64,000 bases of DNA from Dermatophagoides farinae (lineage: Eukaryota > Arthropoda > Arachnida > Sarcoptiformes > Pyroglyphidae): assembly GCF_024713945.1 (NCBI RefSeq), contig NC_134681.1:1054001-1118000 (forward strand), given 5' to 3'. Each line of letters starts with the position of its first letter. Positions within the stretch are counted from its first letter, which is position 1. This document shows, piece by piece, positions 14,437 to 27,091 of this stretch. A program made the translations under genes and the position numbers. The notes under the pieces are model-generated. The model did no database searches, was not told where the DNA came from, and worked only from the letters and a program-made list of their open reading frames with translations.

Positions 14437-15657
14437 ATGATGATTATTATTTATATTGGATTCATCTATTTATTGAATAAAATTGACCATCATCATCATT
14501 ATTATATTAATGTTATAATTATAATTATTGTTCTGACCATTGTTATTATTATTATTATTATTATTAATGGCACACGTCGACATTGATGCTTGTTGTTTGT
14601 TGTTGTTGATAATGATGTTGATGAACAGAGTGTATGAGATTCGTTGTTTATTGTTTATTTAACGTTTGTTATGAACAGCTTATCGATGAATTTTTCATAA
14701 TCTAAATTTCAATCATCAACAAAAATGATAATAATAGAAAAAAAAACTGAAAATTAGAAAAAAAAACATATTAAAAGGTTAAATCATTTTGAATACTAAT
14801 TAACACCCAATGCGCTCATGAATAAATAACGATCCAGAATCGTAGATCAAATTGGTTATAATGAAAAAATTCAACATACAAACACACACACACACACATA
14901 TGGGCAAACAGCAGGAAAAACTTTTACTTTTACTTTTACTTTTAGTTTGTTTTTTTTTATTCAAAGGTTCACATCAATATTGATTGAATTATTGATTTTT
15001 TTCTTCTCTTTCTCTCTCTCTCTCTTTGAGTTTTTTTTCAGAGATTTAGTAGTAGTAAAAAAAAAAAAAAAACAGCACACGCAAAAATTCAACACTAATT
15101 TATACTGGTTTTTTTTTTGACATCACTAAGAAGAAAATCAAACATTGAATTTGTTCACAATTCTTTTTTACAATGAACAAAGAAAAAAAAAGACGATCAA
15201 GAAAAAAAAATTCTATAGAATGGCACAAACACCGCTGACAATATTTAGTACGAAAAAAAAAATAGTGAAATCTATTGATTTAATCTTAATAATAAATAAT
15301 TCTCATCCATACACACACACACATGCAGAGACAGAGAGAGAGACACTATCCTGTCCTGTTGATTCGATTGGCTATGGTGTGAAGATGTTGGTTGCCGATG
15401 GTTGATGACGTTGGCGTCAAGGACATTGATATTCAATTTTTTTTTTTTGAAAAGGAAAATAATTTTTTTTTGTACTTTCCTTTTTAATAAACAAAACAAA
15501 ACAAAACAAAAAAATGAAAATGAAAATGAAAATGAAATGAAAATAGCAAAAATAATAATGATGATGAACAACGTATACGTGTTTACTTGTGTTTGTGAGT
15601 GTATGTCCAACATAAGTTTTAGTCGTATTGTAACTTCATGAAGAAAAGATATCTATG

Positions 15658-15682
<25 letters not shown>
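15658..15682. repeat. (CA)n microsatellite
   Basis: Uninterrupted CA dinucleotide run. Confidence 0.9.
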
Positions 15683-15690
<8 letters not shown>

Positions 15691-16911
15691 ATATGTTTAT
15701 TATGGAATGAAATGACGATGGATTTAAAAAAAAAGAGAATTCAAATCAATTTGAATGTTTTGATGTGTGTCTGTAAATTATGTGACGTTTCAACACTAAT
15801 GATGATAAATCTTTCTGTGACATTAACGAAATATAAAAAATAAAATTTGTAAAAAAAAAAAATGTTGAAACAAACAAAACAAAACACGAATGGAATGAAT
15901 GAATGAATGAAATTCCAATGACCATATTACAACAACAACAACAACAACAGAAAAAAAATTCATTGATCATAATCATAAATATATTGAAATGCTATGGATA
16001 ATGTTGAATGAAAAGAAAAAAAAATAAATTGTAAAAAAAACCGATAAATAAAATGTATTGATCATTATCAGAAGCAATATAACAGCAACAGAAACCGCAC
16101 ACACACATACACACACACGATACAAATATCAGGCAATCATATCATTAAAAAAAATTGATCGATTGATCGATTCATCATTCAAATATATATGAAAAAAAAA
16201 CATGACAAGAGAAAAAAAAATCCGTATGGAAACTATTTAAATTCAATGTGTAATGTGACAATGATGATGATGATGATGATATGACTTTGAGATGTTTTGT
16301 CTATCATGATTATCATCATGATGATGATGATGATGATGGTAGCAGCAATAATAATAAAATCAAACCCTATCGAATGAAAAATGGGCTGAATCATAATTCA
16401 GCAAAGCGCATCGCACACACACACACACGGACACAAACACAGACAAAATAATTCAAGATAACTGAATTTATATCAACAGATAATACTGGATGGATAAATG
16501 ATGAGTGGAAAAAACACAATTTTTTCCCATTTTGATGATGATATGATTTCAATGATAAACAGAAATTTTTTTTTTTTTTTTTTGACAAGCAATAACGACA
16601 GACAAAAAGAATCTGGTTCTAACCAACCATTAAAAAAAACGAACCGATCAAAACTCGATTATTATGGTGAAATCCATTCAAAATGAATGGATTTCTATGG
16701 CTAAAATATATTCTTTTTTAGTTTTGTATATATAAATTTTTTTTTTGATTGATTGATCGATTATAGATATTGGTAAGCTATTCAATAGCCAGGATTCGTT
16801 TTAGTTGTGCAAATGCTTAGCAGATTTGTTGTTGCTGTTGTTTACTCGTTCTATATATCGTACGAAGATAAAGATCGAAAATAGTAAATGATGAACAAAA
16901 TATTCGGATTA

Positions 16912-16937
<26 letters not shown>
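16912..16937. repeat. (TG)n microsatellite
   Basis: Uninterrupted TG dinucleotide run followed by GGTGG. Confidence 0.9.
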
Positions 16938-16942
<5 letters not shown>

Positions 16943-18611
16943 TCGGCCGATTACTATATTTGTCGATATTGACAATTTTTTCCAATAATGATGATGATTG
17001 ACATCATAATATACAAAAATGAATTGAATGATGAATAGTTGACTAATAGCTGACTAACTGATGTATTCCATTGTGGAATTTCATTTCAATTTTTTGTCTT
17101 TTTTTTTGATTTTTTGCTATATTTACAATTCATATGCATGCAAACAAACAAAAAGAAATTTCCATTGCATCACACAATATATGGGTAAAATGTTGTCGAA
17201 TTTCAATAATTTTCAATTTATCGATTTTCACTTCTTCTAACTGTTCACCACAGACAATTTGAGGATGGGCTCATCATTATTATCATAATCATAAGGATTT
17301 TGGTTGTTGCCAACAAGTGATTTTAGGTGTGTGTGTGTGTGTGTGTGTGTTTCAAAAAACATGTGTGAAACGTGAATAAATCAAAAAAAAAATTTTTTTT
17401 CTAAATCAAGAAAACAAAAATTTGCTTAAATTGAAAACAAATTATTAATGAAAATCGACATGTGTGTGTGTGTGTGTGTGTATGGATGACATGCATAAAA
17501 TATTTATATATGTATTGCCGATATAAAACACAAAACTTTTTTTTCTGTTTTGTTTTTTCATTATTATTTGTAGGTAGAATCATCAATGTTGTTGCTGTTT
17601 AATGAATGTGGCAAAGATATTGATGATGATGATGATGATGATGGTTATACATTTCAACCACATATATATACAATAACACCTTCGCTAAGTAGTAATGATA
17701 ATGTGTAGGTGTCTATCGTTAATATTGGTGACAATTTTTTTTTTCTCACTCATTATAATAGTTATAAAAATAACAAACTACTTGAACTTTCATTGACATC
17801 ATTAATATCAACACTAATGTGTGCATATAGTCGATTTCCGTTTTATGGAAAATAAAAATGACGACTACCAAACACACAAATGAATATTTGATATTGAATG
17901 AAAGAATCCAAATTTTATTTTGTTTTTTTTTTCTTTCACTTTTTTTTCTCTTATATTTCACGACTTCAGAATTGATATGATATATATATTAATAATAATA
18001 ATGCTGATAATATGAAATAAAATGAAATCATCATCATATCGTTCATATATTGAATGAATGGGGAAAAAAAATCGAGAATGTAATAAGAACATTCATTCGC
18101 ACACACACACACAGAGAACACACTAAAGAATAAAAAAAAAGGAAGACAGAACCTAGAAAAAAAACTATGTATCCATTTTGTACAAATAAAAAAAAAGGAA
18201 CAACCAGCAGCATACATCCCATAACCGTAGTTCCGATCATTGATGATGATGATGATGATGGAATGAAATCATTCGCATTCAACGATACATACACATACAT
18301 GAAAAGATTGTAAAAAAGAACGAAAAAAAAAGAAATTTCTGAATCAAAATGGCCGGTCATTTAATATATTGAAAATTCAATTTCCGCCACAAGATAAAAA
18401 AAAATATATTCCGCCATTTATTTGTTACTTTCACATATTGACCATATATTAATATACAAGGTGATGATCAAACATCACACCATCAATGAACAAGTAGATT
18501 GAAAAATTGTTATTCTTCAAAATACTGGAAAACACTAAAAGCATAAAAATGAAATTTTTTTTTTCTCTTCATCAGAAAAAGAATAAAATGAAATGAAATT
18601 GATTCAATGAT

Positions 18612-18703
18612 AAAGTTTCGGTGCAAATCTTATCTATTAGTTATGAACATTGGATACAAAGTTTCGGTGCAAATCTTATCTATTAGTTATGAACATTGGA
18701 TAC
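18612..18703. repeat. Perfect 46-bp tandem duplication
   Basis: The 46-bp unit starting AAAGTTTCGGTGCAAATCTT occurs at 18612-18657 and 18658-18703 with no difference. The unit is not low-complexity sequence, so the duplication is recent or an assembly artefact. Confidence 0.9.
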
Positions 18704-18780
18704 AGAAACTATAACAACAAATGAAATAAAAAAAATTCCAAATCAGAATCATGTTCAAAATGATCGTTTGTTTTTTGTTT

Positions 18781-18853
18781 TTTTTTTGGTGAAAAAAAAA
18801 TTGAAAAAAAACGAATTTTTTTTTTTTGGTGAAAAAAAAATTGAAAAAAAACG
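18781..18853. repeat. 33-bp direct repeat, two copies
   Basis: T7GGTGA9TTGA8CG occurs at 18781-18813 and 18821-18853, identical, separated by 7 bases. It lies only 80 bp from the 46-bp tandem duplication. Confidence 0.85.
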
Positions 18854-21800
18854 CAAATTAAATTACACACAAGTTTCAATTATTAGATTCAGTTTATTAT
18901 TACAATCACATTCGACACACATAGTGATGAAAGTGAAAGTGAAAGGTATTGAAAATTGGAAATAGACAACAACAACAGCAACAACAACAACAACAAAAAA
19001 CATTCAACACATTCATTCCAATAAACACATGTGCAATGCTATATTTGATGATTCCATTCCATTCATTTTAATTTTCTTTCCACAATGAGGGACTTTATCA
19101 TTTTCTCTTTCTCTCTCTCTCTCTTGTTCTCTCTATTCGATGATCAGATTTTGAAACCAACAGAATATATTTATTAATAAAGTGAAACGTAAAAAAAATG
19201 AACAAAAGTGTGACATTTTTTTTCTCTTTCTCTCGTCAGCAACAAAAAAAAAAAATAAAATAAAAACACACACACACACACACAGAACTTCCCTGTGGTG
19301 AAATGATATAAAAGTCTATGGGTTTAGTGTGTGTGTGTGTGCGTGTTATATAAGTATTGGAAATTCTGGTTTTTTTCTTTCTTTCTTTCTTTTTTTCTAT
19401 CAAACACTCGTATACCATCAATATGTTTTTTCATTTCTCTTTTTCATATCCAAATTCTAATCGCAATGAAAATTGGTGATAGTAATGAAGATGATGATAT
19501 AATGATAATGCAATCGACCATAAGGTTAAAAGAATCGAAAAAAAAAGAAAAAAAAATTTAATTAATTAAATCATCATCATCGAAAACTGGAAAATTAATG
19601 GATTTTTTTCTATATATGAAAACGAAAAGAAAAGGGAAAAAAATTTTCATTTTCAAAGCTCATTGTATTCATTCAATGATAATATTGATGATGATGATGA
19701 TGATGACGATGATGATGAAACAACAAAATTGATTTTTCCTTTTTGCCAGAAAAGAAAAAGAAAAAGAAAATTTAGAAAACAAAAAAAAAATTCTATAAGT
19801 ATTCATCGATGCGCAAACAATCCGAATGAATTTTTTCAGATTTTCTGTTCTGTTTTTTATTCGTGAAAAAAAAACGAAAATCAAAAATTATCATATTTGA
19901 TTATCGTGTTGTTACACACACACACACCAAACACACCAAACACATTAAAAAGCATCACATCAGTTTATATTTATGATGATTTCATATGAATTTCATCATT
20001 GTTTCGGGATGTTTGTTTTCATTTTCTCTCTCTCTCACCCTCTCATAAATTATTCAAATTTAAATTTAATAGAATCTACAACATCATCATGAATGAATTT
20101 AATTCAATTCGAAAATTTTTTTTGTTTGTTTGTTTGTTGTTGTCTACAGAAAAGATTTTGCTATTTAGACGTGTTCATTTGTTCTTTTTTTTTTCTCTGT
20201 TCACTCGCGTTGTTGTGTTGGAATGATGATGATGATGATTCAATTTTTAATTTTTGAAAAATCGAGACAATCAAAATGGAAACCAAAAAAAAAAAAGAAA
20301 AAAAGAATATTCTCATTTGATATAAATCGGAAAAAATGTGATTGCTGAAATAATGTCGTTCGCTCGGTCTCGTATTTTTGTTTCACTTTCCAGAATATAA
20401 AATGAATAATGTAACAATTTTTTTTCTCTCGCCATGATAAAACCAACGACCAAATCAACGGGGGGAAAAAAAATGATCAAACGAATAATGATGATGATGA
20501 TGATGATGTTGTGTATGAATGTATAGACATTTCATTTCCATTTCACTATGATGTTGATAATAATGGAATGGAATGATGAAATCATCGTTTTCATATACAA
20601 ATAATAATAATAATCATAATAATAGATATATAATGTACAACCATGTATACAGTAATAACGATAATTTTTTTTTTTTCGTCGTCGTCGTTGTTGTTGTTGT
20701 TCGGGTTTATTCCTTCGGGTATTACCAACACAATCGGTAGTTGTTTGTTGGTTGGTTGCTTTTTTTCCGCTCGCTCTCTCTCTCTTTCTCGCTTTTTAAG
20801 TCATCTTAATTTCTGTTTATTCAATACATAGAATATCATCATCACCATTTAATTCGGTAAAGAAGATGAAAAAAAAAAATAAATAACTAGTAAATTCTCA
20901 TAGAATCATCAAACTGTTTTTTTTTTTTTTGGTAAAGAATAAAAAATTTATTATTGAATTCATTTTTCACTTCATTGCAAATGAATTCTTATTCTTACAT
21001 TACTGTGTGTATGTATGTATGTGTGTGTGTTTGCGTGCATGTTGATGGGTGTGCCATATTGATCGTTTCTAATTAAAGTAATTGGATTCTTAGAAAAAAA
21101 AACACACATACACACTCACACACACACCTACATTCACCCACAATGACACCAATCATTTAATTCATTATGGTATATGCCAAACATATATCACACACACACA
21201 CATATAAAGACACAATATAAATAAACGACAACGATGTATGTATATATTGAATTGAATAACCACTACTATACAGATATAATATATATGTATTGATCAAAGA
21301 AATATGAATTATTCTTGGGATGGACGAAAGTAAAAAAAAAAAAAATACCAACCAAATTAATGTTAATGTCCAATGATGATAAACGAATTATCAATCGAGG
21401 ATAAAATAAAATAATTGTTATTGTGAATCTAGTGGAATAATCATTTCCGAGATGAGAAAAATGAGGAAAACTAAATTTGATTGTAATGGCCATTGATGTC
21501 CATTTGAATGAACAATTGAACAAAAAAAAAACAGAAAGAACGGTAGAATAGAATTTATTTATTTATTTTTTATTTGTACATGAAGAAAAATAATGATTTG
21601 GCAATGAAAACCACACACACACACACACGATGAAAAAAGCAAAGCCAAACCGAAATACGATCGTAGACGAAAAAAAAAGTTAAAGTGAAAATTCTAATTC
21701 AGATGAGTAGAGAAAAATTAGTGAAGCATAAAAATAAGCAAGAAATCCAGCGAAAAAAAACAGAATTTTTCGCTTCACATTTCCATCAGGCCAAAAAAAA

Positions 21801-23614
21801 CATGTTCCATGTATTTGTGTGTTTTCTTGGTATGAATAAAAGGAAATAAGAAAAAAAAATAATCGACAATAACCGAAATTGAAATCAGCCGTGCATCGCA
21901 GAAAATCAAACCAGATAATTTTGTTGTTGTTGTTGTTTCGATACAATTAGTAGTAAATGGTGAAAAATGAAGAAAAAAAATTTCATTTTATGTCAATTAA
22001 ATAAGCATCACATCCTGTTATTGGAAAAATTTAGGGTGGAAAAAAATGAAAATTTGTTTTTACAGAAAACAAATAATAATGTCTTACGGGTGAAAAATAG
22101 TCACACACACACACACACACATGTACACTGAATGTTTTTTATTCAGAATCCCTAGATGTGAACAAAAAAAATAACGTTAATAATACAATAACAACAACAA
22201 CAATTTGAAAAAAAACATATTTGCTGCCTTCAAGGGGTTTTTCTTGATATTTCAAATATTGGTTCATTCATGTAAGATGTATGGATCGCTATCTGATTGG
22301 CATAATAAAAAAAATGAAAAGAAAAGAAAAGATTTCTCTGAAAGAATTTTCAAACATTGATAACAACAAGAACAACAACAACAACAACATATGTTTTTTT
22401 TTATTACAAAACAGAATTTAAACTTTTTTGAATTTTTTTTTTCATTTCTGATCAGAAAAAAAGTGGAAAAAAACCATTAGTGTTTGAAATCAAATCCATG
22501 TACTCAATGTGTAATGATTATGATCGTTTTTTTGTTTTGTTTTCTTCTTGCTGATAATCCAGGTGTAAATGATGTTGTTTTTTTTTTGCTTGTCGAAAAT
22601 TCATATTCAAGAAACAAGAAACAAGAAATAAGCAAATCATCAAAATCATCTAGCGAAAGAGAAAAAGTTTTTTTTTTAATTTTCATTGCCATTAAATAAT
22701 CAAATATGGCGTATGGAAAATAAAAAGAAAAAACTCACAAACGACAGATTGATGACAGATTATAACTTTTTTTTTCTCTCACACTTTTTTTTCTGATTTT
22801 GATTTTGACACAAACAAACACTCGTTGGTAAAATGATACTTTTTTTCTACTACAATAATTGAGAAAAAAAACGGAAGCAAATACAGTGATAGAGAGAGAG
22901 AGGAAAAAAATTCCAGCATTAGTATTGTGTGATATATTGTAATGATGATTGATGGAATTTCAGCAGAAAAATCCGAAAAAAAAGATGATGATGAATGAAT
23001 TGTTTCAAATTCTTCATGCACATACACACACATATACACACCATAATGATTATCGGGTAAAGAAATTAATTAAAAGTGATGATATCAATTTATCGATACA
23101 AATCCTAATCGTTGTTGTTATGCAAATCATCATCATTACAGATTATATATGGATAAGGATTAGAAATTATTTTTTTTTTGTTGTTCGTTTCTGTTTTTTT
23201 TTCTACTAACGAACAAAAAATTAACATTCATATTCAATTGCTATTGCTGTTTTAAATCAACATCATCATCATCATCATCATCAATTTTAATAACGAACAA
23301 ACGAATGATGAAGAAGAAGAAGAAAAAGTAAAAAAAAAAGATGAAAATTGATGCGGCGGCCAATCTCACATGATCATCATCAACACATTTATTGCTGCTC
23401 ATATTCAATGATATGTGCTTGTGTGTGTGTGTGTGTGTATGATGTATGCGTTTAGATTGATTTTCAAATTGATGTCAAAATGGCAAAAAAAAATCCTCAA
23501 ATACATGGCCATCATCATCAAACTCACATCGTGCATGAATCTTGTTTTCATTTCATTTTTGCTGATTTTCGATTTCCTTAAGTCACAATATTTCTCTCTT
23601 TTTGTTTCCATATA

Positions 23615-23631
23615 CCCTGGTAGTGCGAAAA
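23615..23631 (+). repeat. Left terminal inverted repeat of the transposon
   Basis: CCCTGGTAGTGCGAAAA, identical over 17 bp to the reverse complement of 28463-28479. Beyond it the left subterminal region to about 23720 is rich in CTGAAA and GTCTGA motifs, resembling the right end without being an exact copy. Confidence 0.9.
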
Positions 23632-24002
23632 GGCTGAAAGTCTGAAAATCTTTCTGATAAACATCTTTTTTGGTTCTGAAAATGTCTGAGAACGTCAGAA
23701 ATTTTCTGAATCTGAAAATTGACAAAATAATTCTTAATCTCCTTATTATGGCTTAAAAAATCTGAACACACTTTGTATACAATTAATTATAATTATTTTT
23801 TTTATTAATTATAATGTTGCAAATTATCTTGAGACTAAATTAAATATATCATATTTGATCATATTTAATATATAATATATCATATATATATTTGGTTGTG
23901 TATTCAATTAGTGAATTAAAATTTATTGATATTGATTGATTATTTACAAAACAAAAAAACCGAATACTGAAACAAAAACATTATTATTTATGTGTTTAAT
24001 AA

Positions 24003-26597
24003 TTACAAATGTTTGTTGAAAATGTCAAATAAATAGTTGACGCCATTTACATTTGCATATGTTGCAAGCTCGAAAAAATCAGAACACTTTAATTTAACGG
24101 TCATCGTAGAAATCTTTGAAAATGTTTTGATGTATGAAAAATGCAAATTTTCTAATTTTCTTTCTGTTGTTCTCAGCAGTAATTTTTGGCAATTTAAAAA
24201 TTCATTACAAATCAAATAAGTTTCATTTCTATCGTTTTTGATGATTTTTTCCACGATATAATATTTTCCAATTTCTGTTTTGATGCAATGATTATTTGTC
24301 GATTTTGCTGCGGTTTGGTTGTAATTTCGTGTACAAACAATTTTTTCTTTGATACGTATTCGTTTTTGAGATTGAAATGTGCCTTGGCCAAGTAATTTAT
24401 TTTCTGCACCGATTGGTTTATACACTTCCTGGAAAACTTTGATGGGTGTGTTGTTTGGACACAGTTTCGGCATATAATTGTAGAGAGATTTTAGAAACAT
24501 TTCTGACATGTGAGATGTATTGTTTCGGCAAGACGAAATGATGGATTGGTAGGTCAGAAATTTTTTCATAACTTGTTGAGTTACGTTTGTCCCAGTCTTG
24601 ACGCGTTTTGCAATGAGCCCCATTGTGTTCTCGGTAAAATATGCGGTCTGAACCGGAAGGGGCCCATAATTTTTTACCATGTCCAGAAAGTGAGCGAGAA
24701 AATGGACGTTGATTTTCCACATGAATCTTTCCTTGCTTGAATATACTTGGTCGAATGATGTGAAAAATTTTGCAATTTCAGAATCAACATGGCGTAAATC
24801 CGTCATTTTTGATATCATACGTGATGATAATTTTGACAGAATAAATGCCAATTGTTTGAAATTTTCGCATCTTCCTCTTTCAACAATTCCTTCAAAACAT
24901 ATGAAACCATAAAATAGAAGAAGTTCATAGTCCATACTTTTTAAATTTCGTTTTTGCGACAATTGAGGCATCGCTTTCAGAACACCTTCAGGAAATTTAA
25001 TTGATGAAAGTCGTTCATCCACAATGCTCAATTGTGTTTTGTTTAATTTTGTTGTTTTCAATTCATTTTTTTTTTCGTTTGGTAATACTTGATACCATCT
25101 TTTCGTAGCCAAATCATCATCTAACCATCTATTGATGATACTCTTCACCGTACCCAAATATTGGGAATGCATTGCTTCCGGTGGACATATTATCGACATG
25201 TCAACGTAGGATAATTTCATAAGCTGGCAATTTCCTTTGATGCCCATAGTTGACTTTCCACGATTATTACTGGCAATGCTCCGCCAGCTTATATTTGTCC
25301 GAAGTTTGAAGTCAAATGATAAAGAATTGTCGTATTTTCTATTTGGTATATACAACATTGACTTGAAATCATTGTCATACGTGCCTTTAATCTCACAGCA
25401 TTGGCATCCGTAATAACCATTGAATTGTGTGCTGTTTAAAAGAACGGCTCGTGCTGGTGCATCTGCAATTGCTAGAAGAAGTTTAACAAAAAACTTTTTT
25501 TCATTACCATCAACATCGATAATTATTGGATCGGTGGACAATGAGACGAGTTCATCAACAAGTGGCTTTATAACGATATCAGAGGATGGCTTACAACTAC
25601 CAGAATGAAGTGCAATAAGCATAGGATTGTTTATACGTTCTTGAAAAGGAAGTTCATTTAAATAGGCGCAAAGTGGCCACATACTTTGAGAGCCATCGTT
25701 TGTGTAAGCTACACCGTCCCAAGTCAATGTCAAAGTTAGGGTAGGAATTGAACATGATGATGATGATGTTACGAGTTGGCGATATCGTTCTGAATTGGAT
25801 AAATCGTGGAAAAATTTACTTTCTTTCGGGCGTGTAATTCTCAATTTTGAATAATACAATGGAATTTGATGATGAAGCCACTTGGAGAGAGGGATGTAAC
25901 AAAAAAATGATGAAGAATCGCTTTTCATTTTTTGTGATGGAATAATTCGACAAGATTCATGACTGTAGCAACAAGTTGTTGGAATATTTAATTCGTTAAC
26001 TGGCCCAATGATATCTCCACATTGCGAATAAAAATATTTATAAATTGTAGGCGTAAACGAATTTGGGACTTTTGTAATTATGGTGTCCCAGTCCGAACAC
26101 GATACAATAGGTTCGCCACCAGTAGTGCAACAATGACGATATGCCATGTTGTTTAGAGATTTAGAAAAGATTTCAATCTCTTTGTTTGTGGTATTGAATC
26201 TTGCCTGATGCAACAGAATTATCATAATACGTTCCATTTCATTCATTTCGATTCTCCGAGAAAAATTTTCAAATTCAATGGTTGATTCTTGATGTACGAT
26301 TTCATCATCACCATCATCGCTATCAGATGCATATTTTTGAAGGTCATCATCATCATATATAATTCCAGGTTCAACGTGATATTTATTAATTATAGTTTCA
26401 GCAGAACTCCCAGCAGGAGATTCTGAATCCGAGACTTGTGCATTGCGATTCAAAACTTTATTGACAAAAGTTGAAAATTTTTCATTTCGTCTTTGAACTT
26501 TTTTCAAAAAAGATTCACTATGATAACTTTGGGAAAAGGATGGCATTTGTTGATCAGCCATTTCGTGTTGTTTTTCCGATTCATCAGATCGCTTCAT
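24003..26597 (-). CDS. Tnp2/DUF4218-type transposase of an EnSpm-like transposon
   Basis: A single open frame of 864 codons from ATG 26597; 33 more codons lie upstream in frame but encode a hydrophobic Cys/Phe-rich stretch unlikely to be translated. Residues 1-120 are acidic and Ser-rich. A Cys/His-rich stretch follows at about 155-220. The core has WDGVAYTNDG (about 293-302) then SMWPLCAYLNELP, matching the DG...S.WP....NELP signature of animal Tnp2-like transposases, then ADAPARA (about 378-384) and TQFNGYYGCQCC (about 392-401), the family's (D)SPARA and FNG.YGC..C motifs. Later come LKAMPQLSQKRNLKSMDYELLLFYG-like blocks and ENTMG. In this superfamily the protein cuts at the inverted repeats and moves the element through DNA. 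No stop or frameshift is seen, so it could be active. Family assignment is from motif memory and not from a search. Confidence 0.85.
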   Translation of the reverse strand: MKRSDESEKQHEMADQQMPSFSQSYHSESFLKKVQRRNEKFSTFVNKVLNRNAQVSDSESPAGSSAETIINKYHVEPGIIYDDDDLQKYASDSDDGDDEIVHQESTIEFENFSRRIEMNEMERIMIILLHQARFNTTNKEIEIFSKSLNNMAYRHCCTTGGEPIVSCSDWDTIITKVPNSFTPTIYKYFYSQCGDIIGPVNELNIPTTCCYSHESCRIIPSQKMKSDSSSFFCYIPLSKWLHHQIPLYYSKLRITRPKESKFFHDLSNSERYRQLVTSSSSCSIPTLTLTLTWDGVAYTNDGSQSMWPLCAYLNELPFQERINNPMLIALHSGSCKPSSDIVIKPLVDELVSLSTDPIIIDVDGNEKKFFVKLLLAIADAPARAVLLNSTQFNGYYGCQCCEIKGTYDNDFKSMLYIPNRKYDNSLSFDFKLRTNISWRSIASNNRGKSTMGIKGNCQLMKLSYVDMSIICPPEAMHSQYLGTVKSIINRWLDDDLATKRWYQVLPNEKKNELKTTKLNKTQLSIVDERLSSIKFPEGVLKAMPQLSQKRNLKSMDYELLLFYGFICFEGIVERGRCENFKQLAFILSKLSSRMISKMTDLRHVDSEIAKFFTSFDQVYSSKERFMWKINVHFLAHFLDMVKNYGPLPVQTAYFTENTMGLIAKRVKTGTNVTQQVMKKFLTYQSIISSCRNNTSHMSEMFLKSLYNYMPKLCPNNTPIKVFQEVYKPIGAENKLLGQGTFQSQKRIRIKEKIVCTRNYNQTAAKSTNNHCIKTEIGKYYIVEKIIKNDRNETYLICNEFLNCQKLLLRTTERKLENLHFSYIKTFSKISTMTVKLKCSDFFELATYANVNGVNYLFDIFNKHL

Positions 26598-27091
26598 GGT
26601 GATAAACGTGATAATTAAACAAAAATCAATCAAACAACAACAATCTCGAAACTCGAAGGAAGAGAAAAAAACAGGCAAGTGCAAAAAAATTGTCAATATA
26701 AAAATTGTCGATACTTGTTGAGTATTACGCTTTTGTGAAAGCGAAAAAATAACTGCAAAAAAATGATTTTGGTGTGCGCGTACTCATGTCAAAGCCCCAA
26801 ACATACATGAGTGTGAAAAAATGTGTATGTTTGTGCTTCGCGAAGACTAAATTTTTTCACACTACTGTCCAATGTGCGGAGGGTGTATGTTCAAAAAATG
26901 CTTCTTCTTATCAGTTATGAGCTGCACCGAATTCGATTTTTTTCTTTTTATTTTCGTGTAACATTGCGGTTTTTCTGCCATTGTTTCGCCGTTGTTTGAA
27001 TGGATTACTTCGTCATCATTTGAAAAAAGTATTTCGTCATCATTTGAAAAAATAATTTCGTCATTATTTGAAAAGATTTGTGTGGTCGAAT
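26598..27091. promoter_or_regulatory. Divergent promoter region between the two transposon genes
   Basis: A 494-bp spacer separates the ATG of the transposase (minus) from the ATG of the passenger gene (plus), so both must be started from here. The spacer contains a GTGTGAAAAA...TTTTTTCACAC pair at about 26810-26862 and a threefold TTCGTCATCATTTGAAAA-like repeat at about 27009-27075 just before the passenger gene ATG. These are seen directly; a regulatory role is inference. Confidence 0.5.

Larger units (their letters stand above)
14437..23610. other. Intergenic or 5' regulatory DNA, microsatellite-rich
   Basis: No supported gene. All open stretches are short and low complexity. It contains CA/GT arrays (15658-15682, 16912-16937, about 17326-17351), ATG/CAT runs, GA/CT runs and two perfect tandem duplications (18612-18703 and 18781-18853). 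The 5' UTR and promoter of the Quaking-like gene should lie at its left edge, but no clear core promoter element was recognised. Confidence 0.6.

Noticed and set aside
24418-25608. Several open frames on both strands inside the transposase gene
   Set aside because: Shadows of the 864-codon transposase frame.
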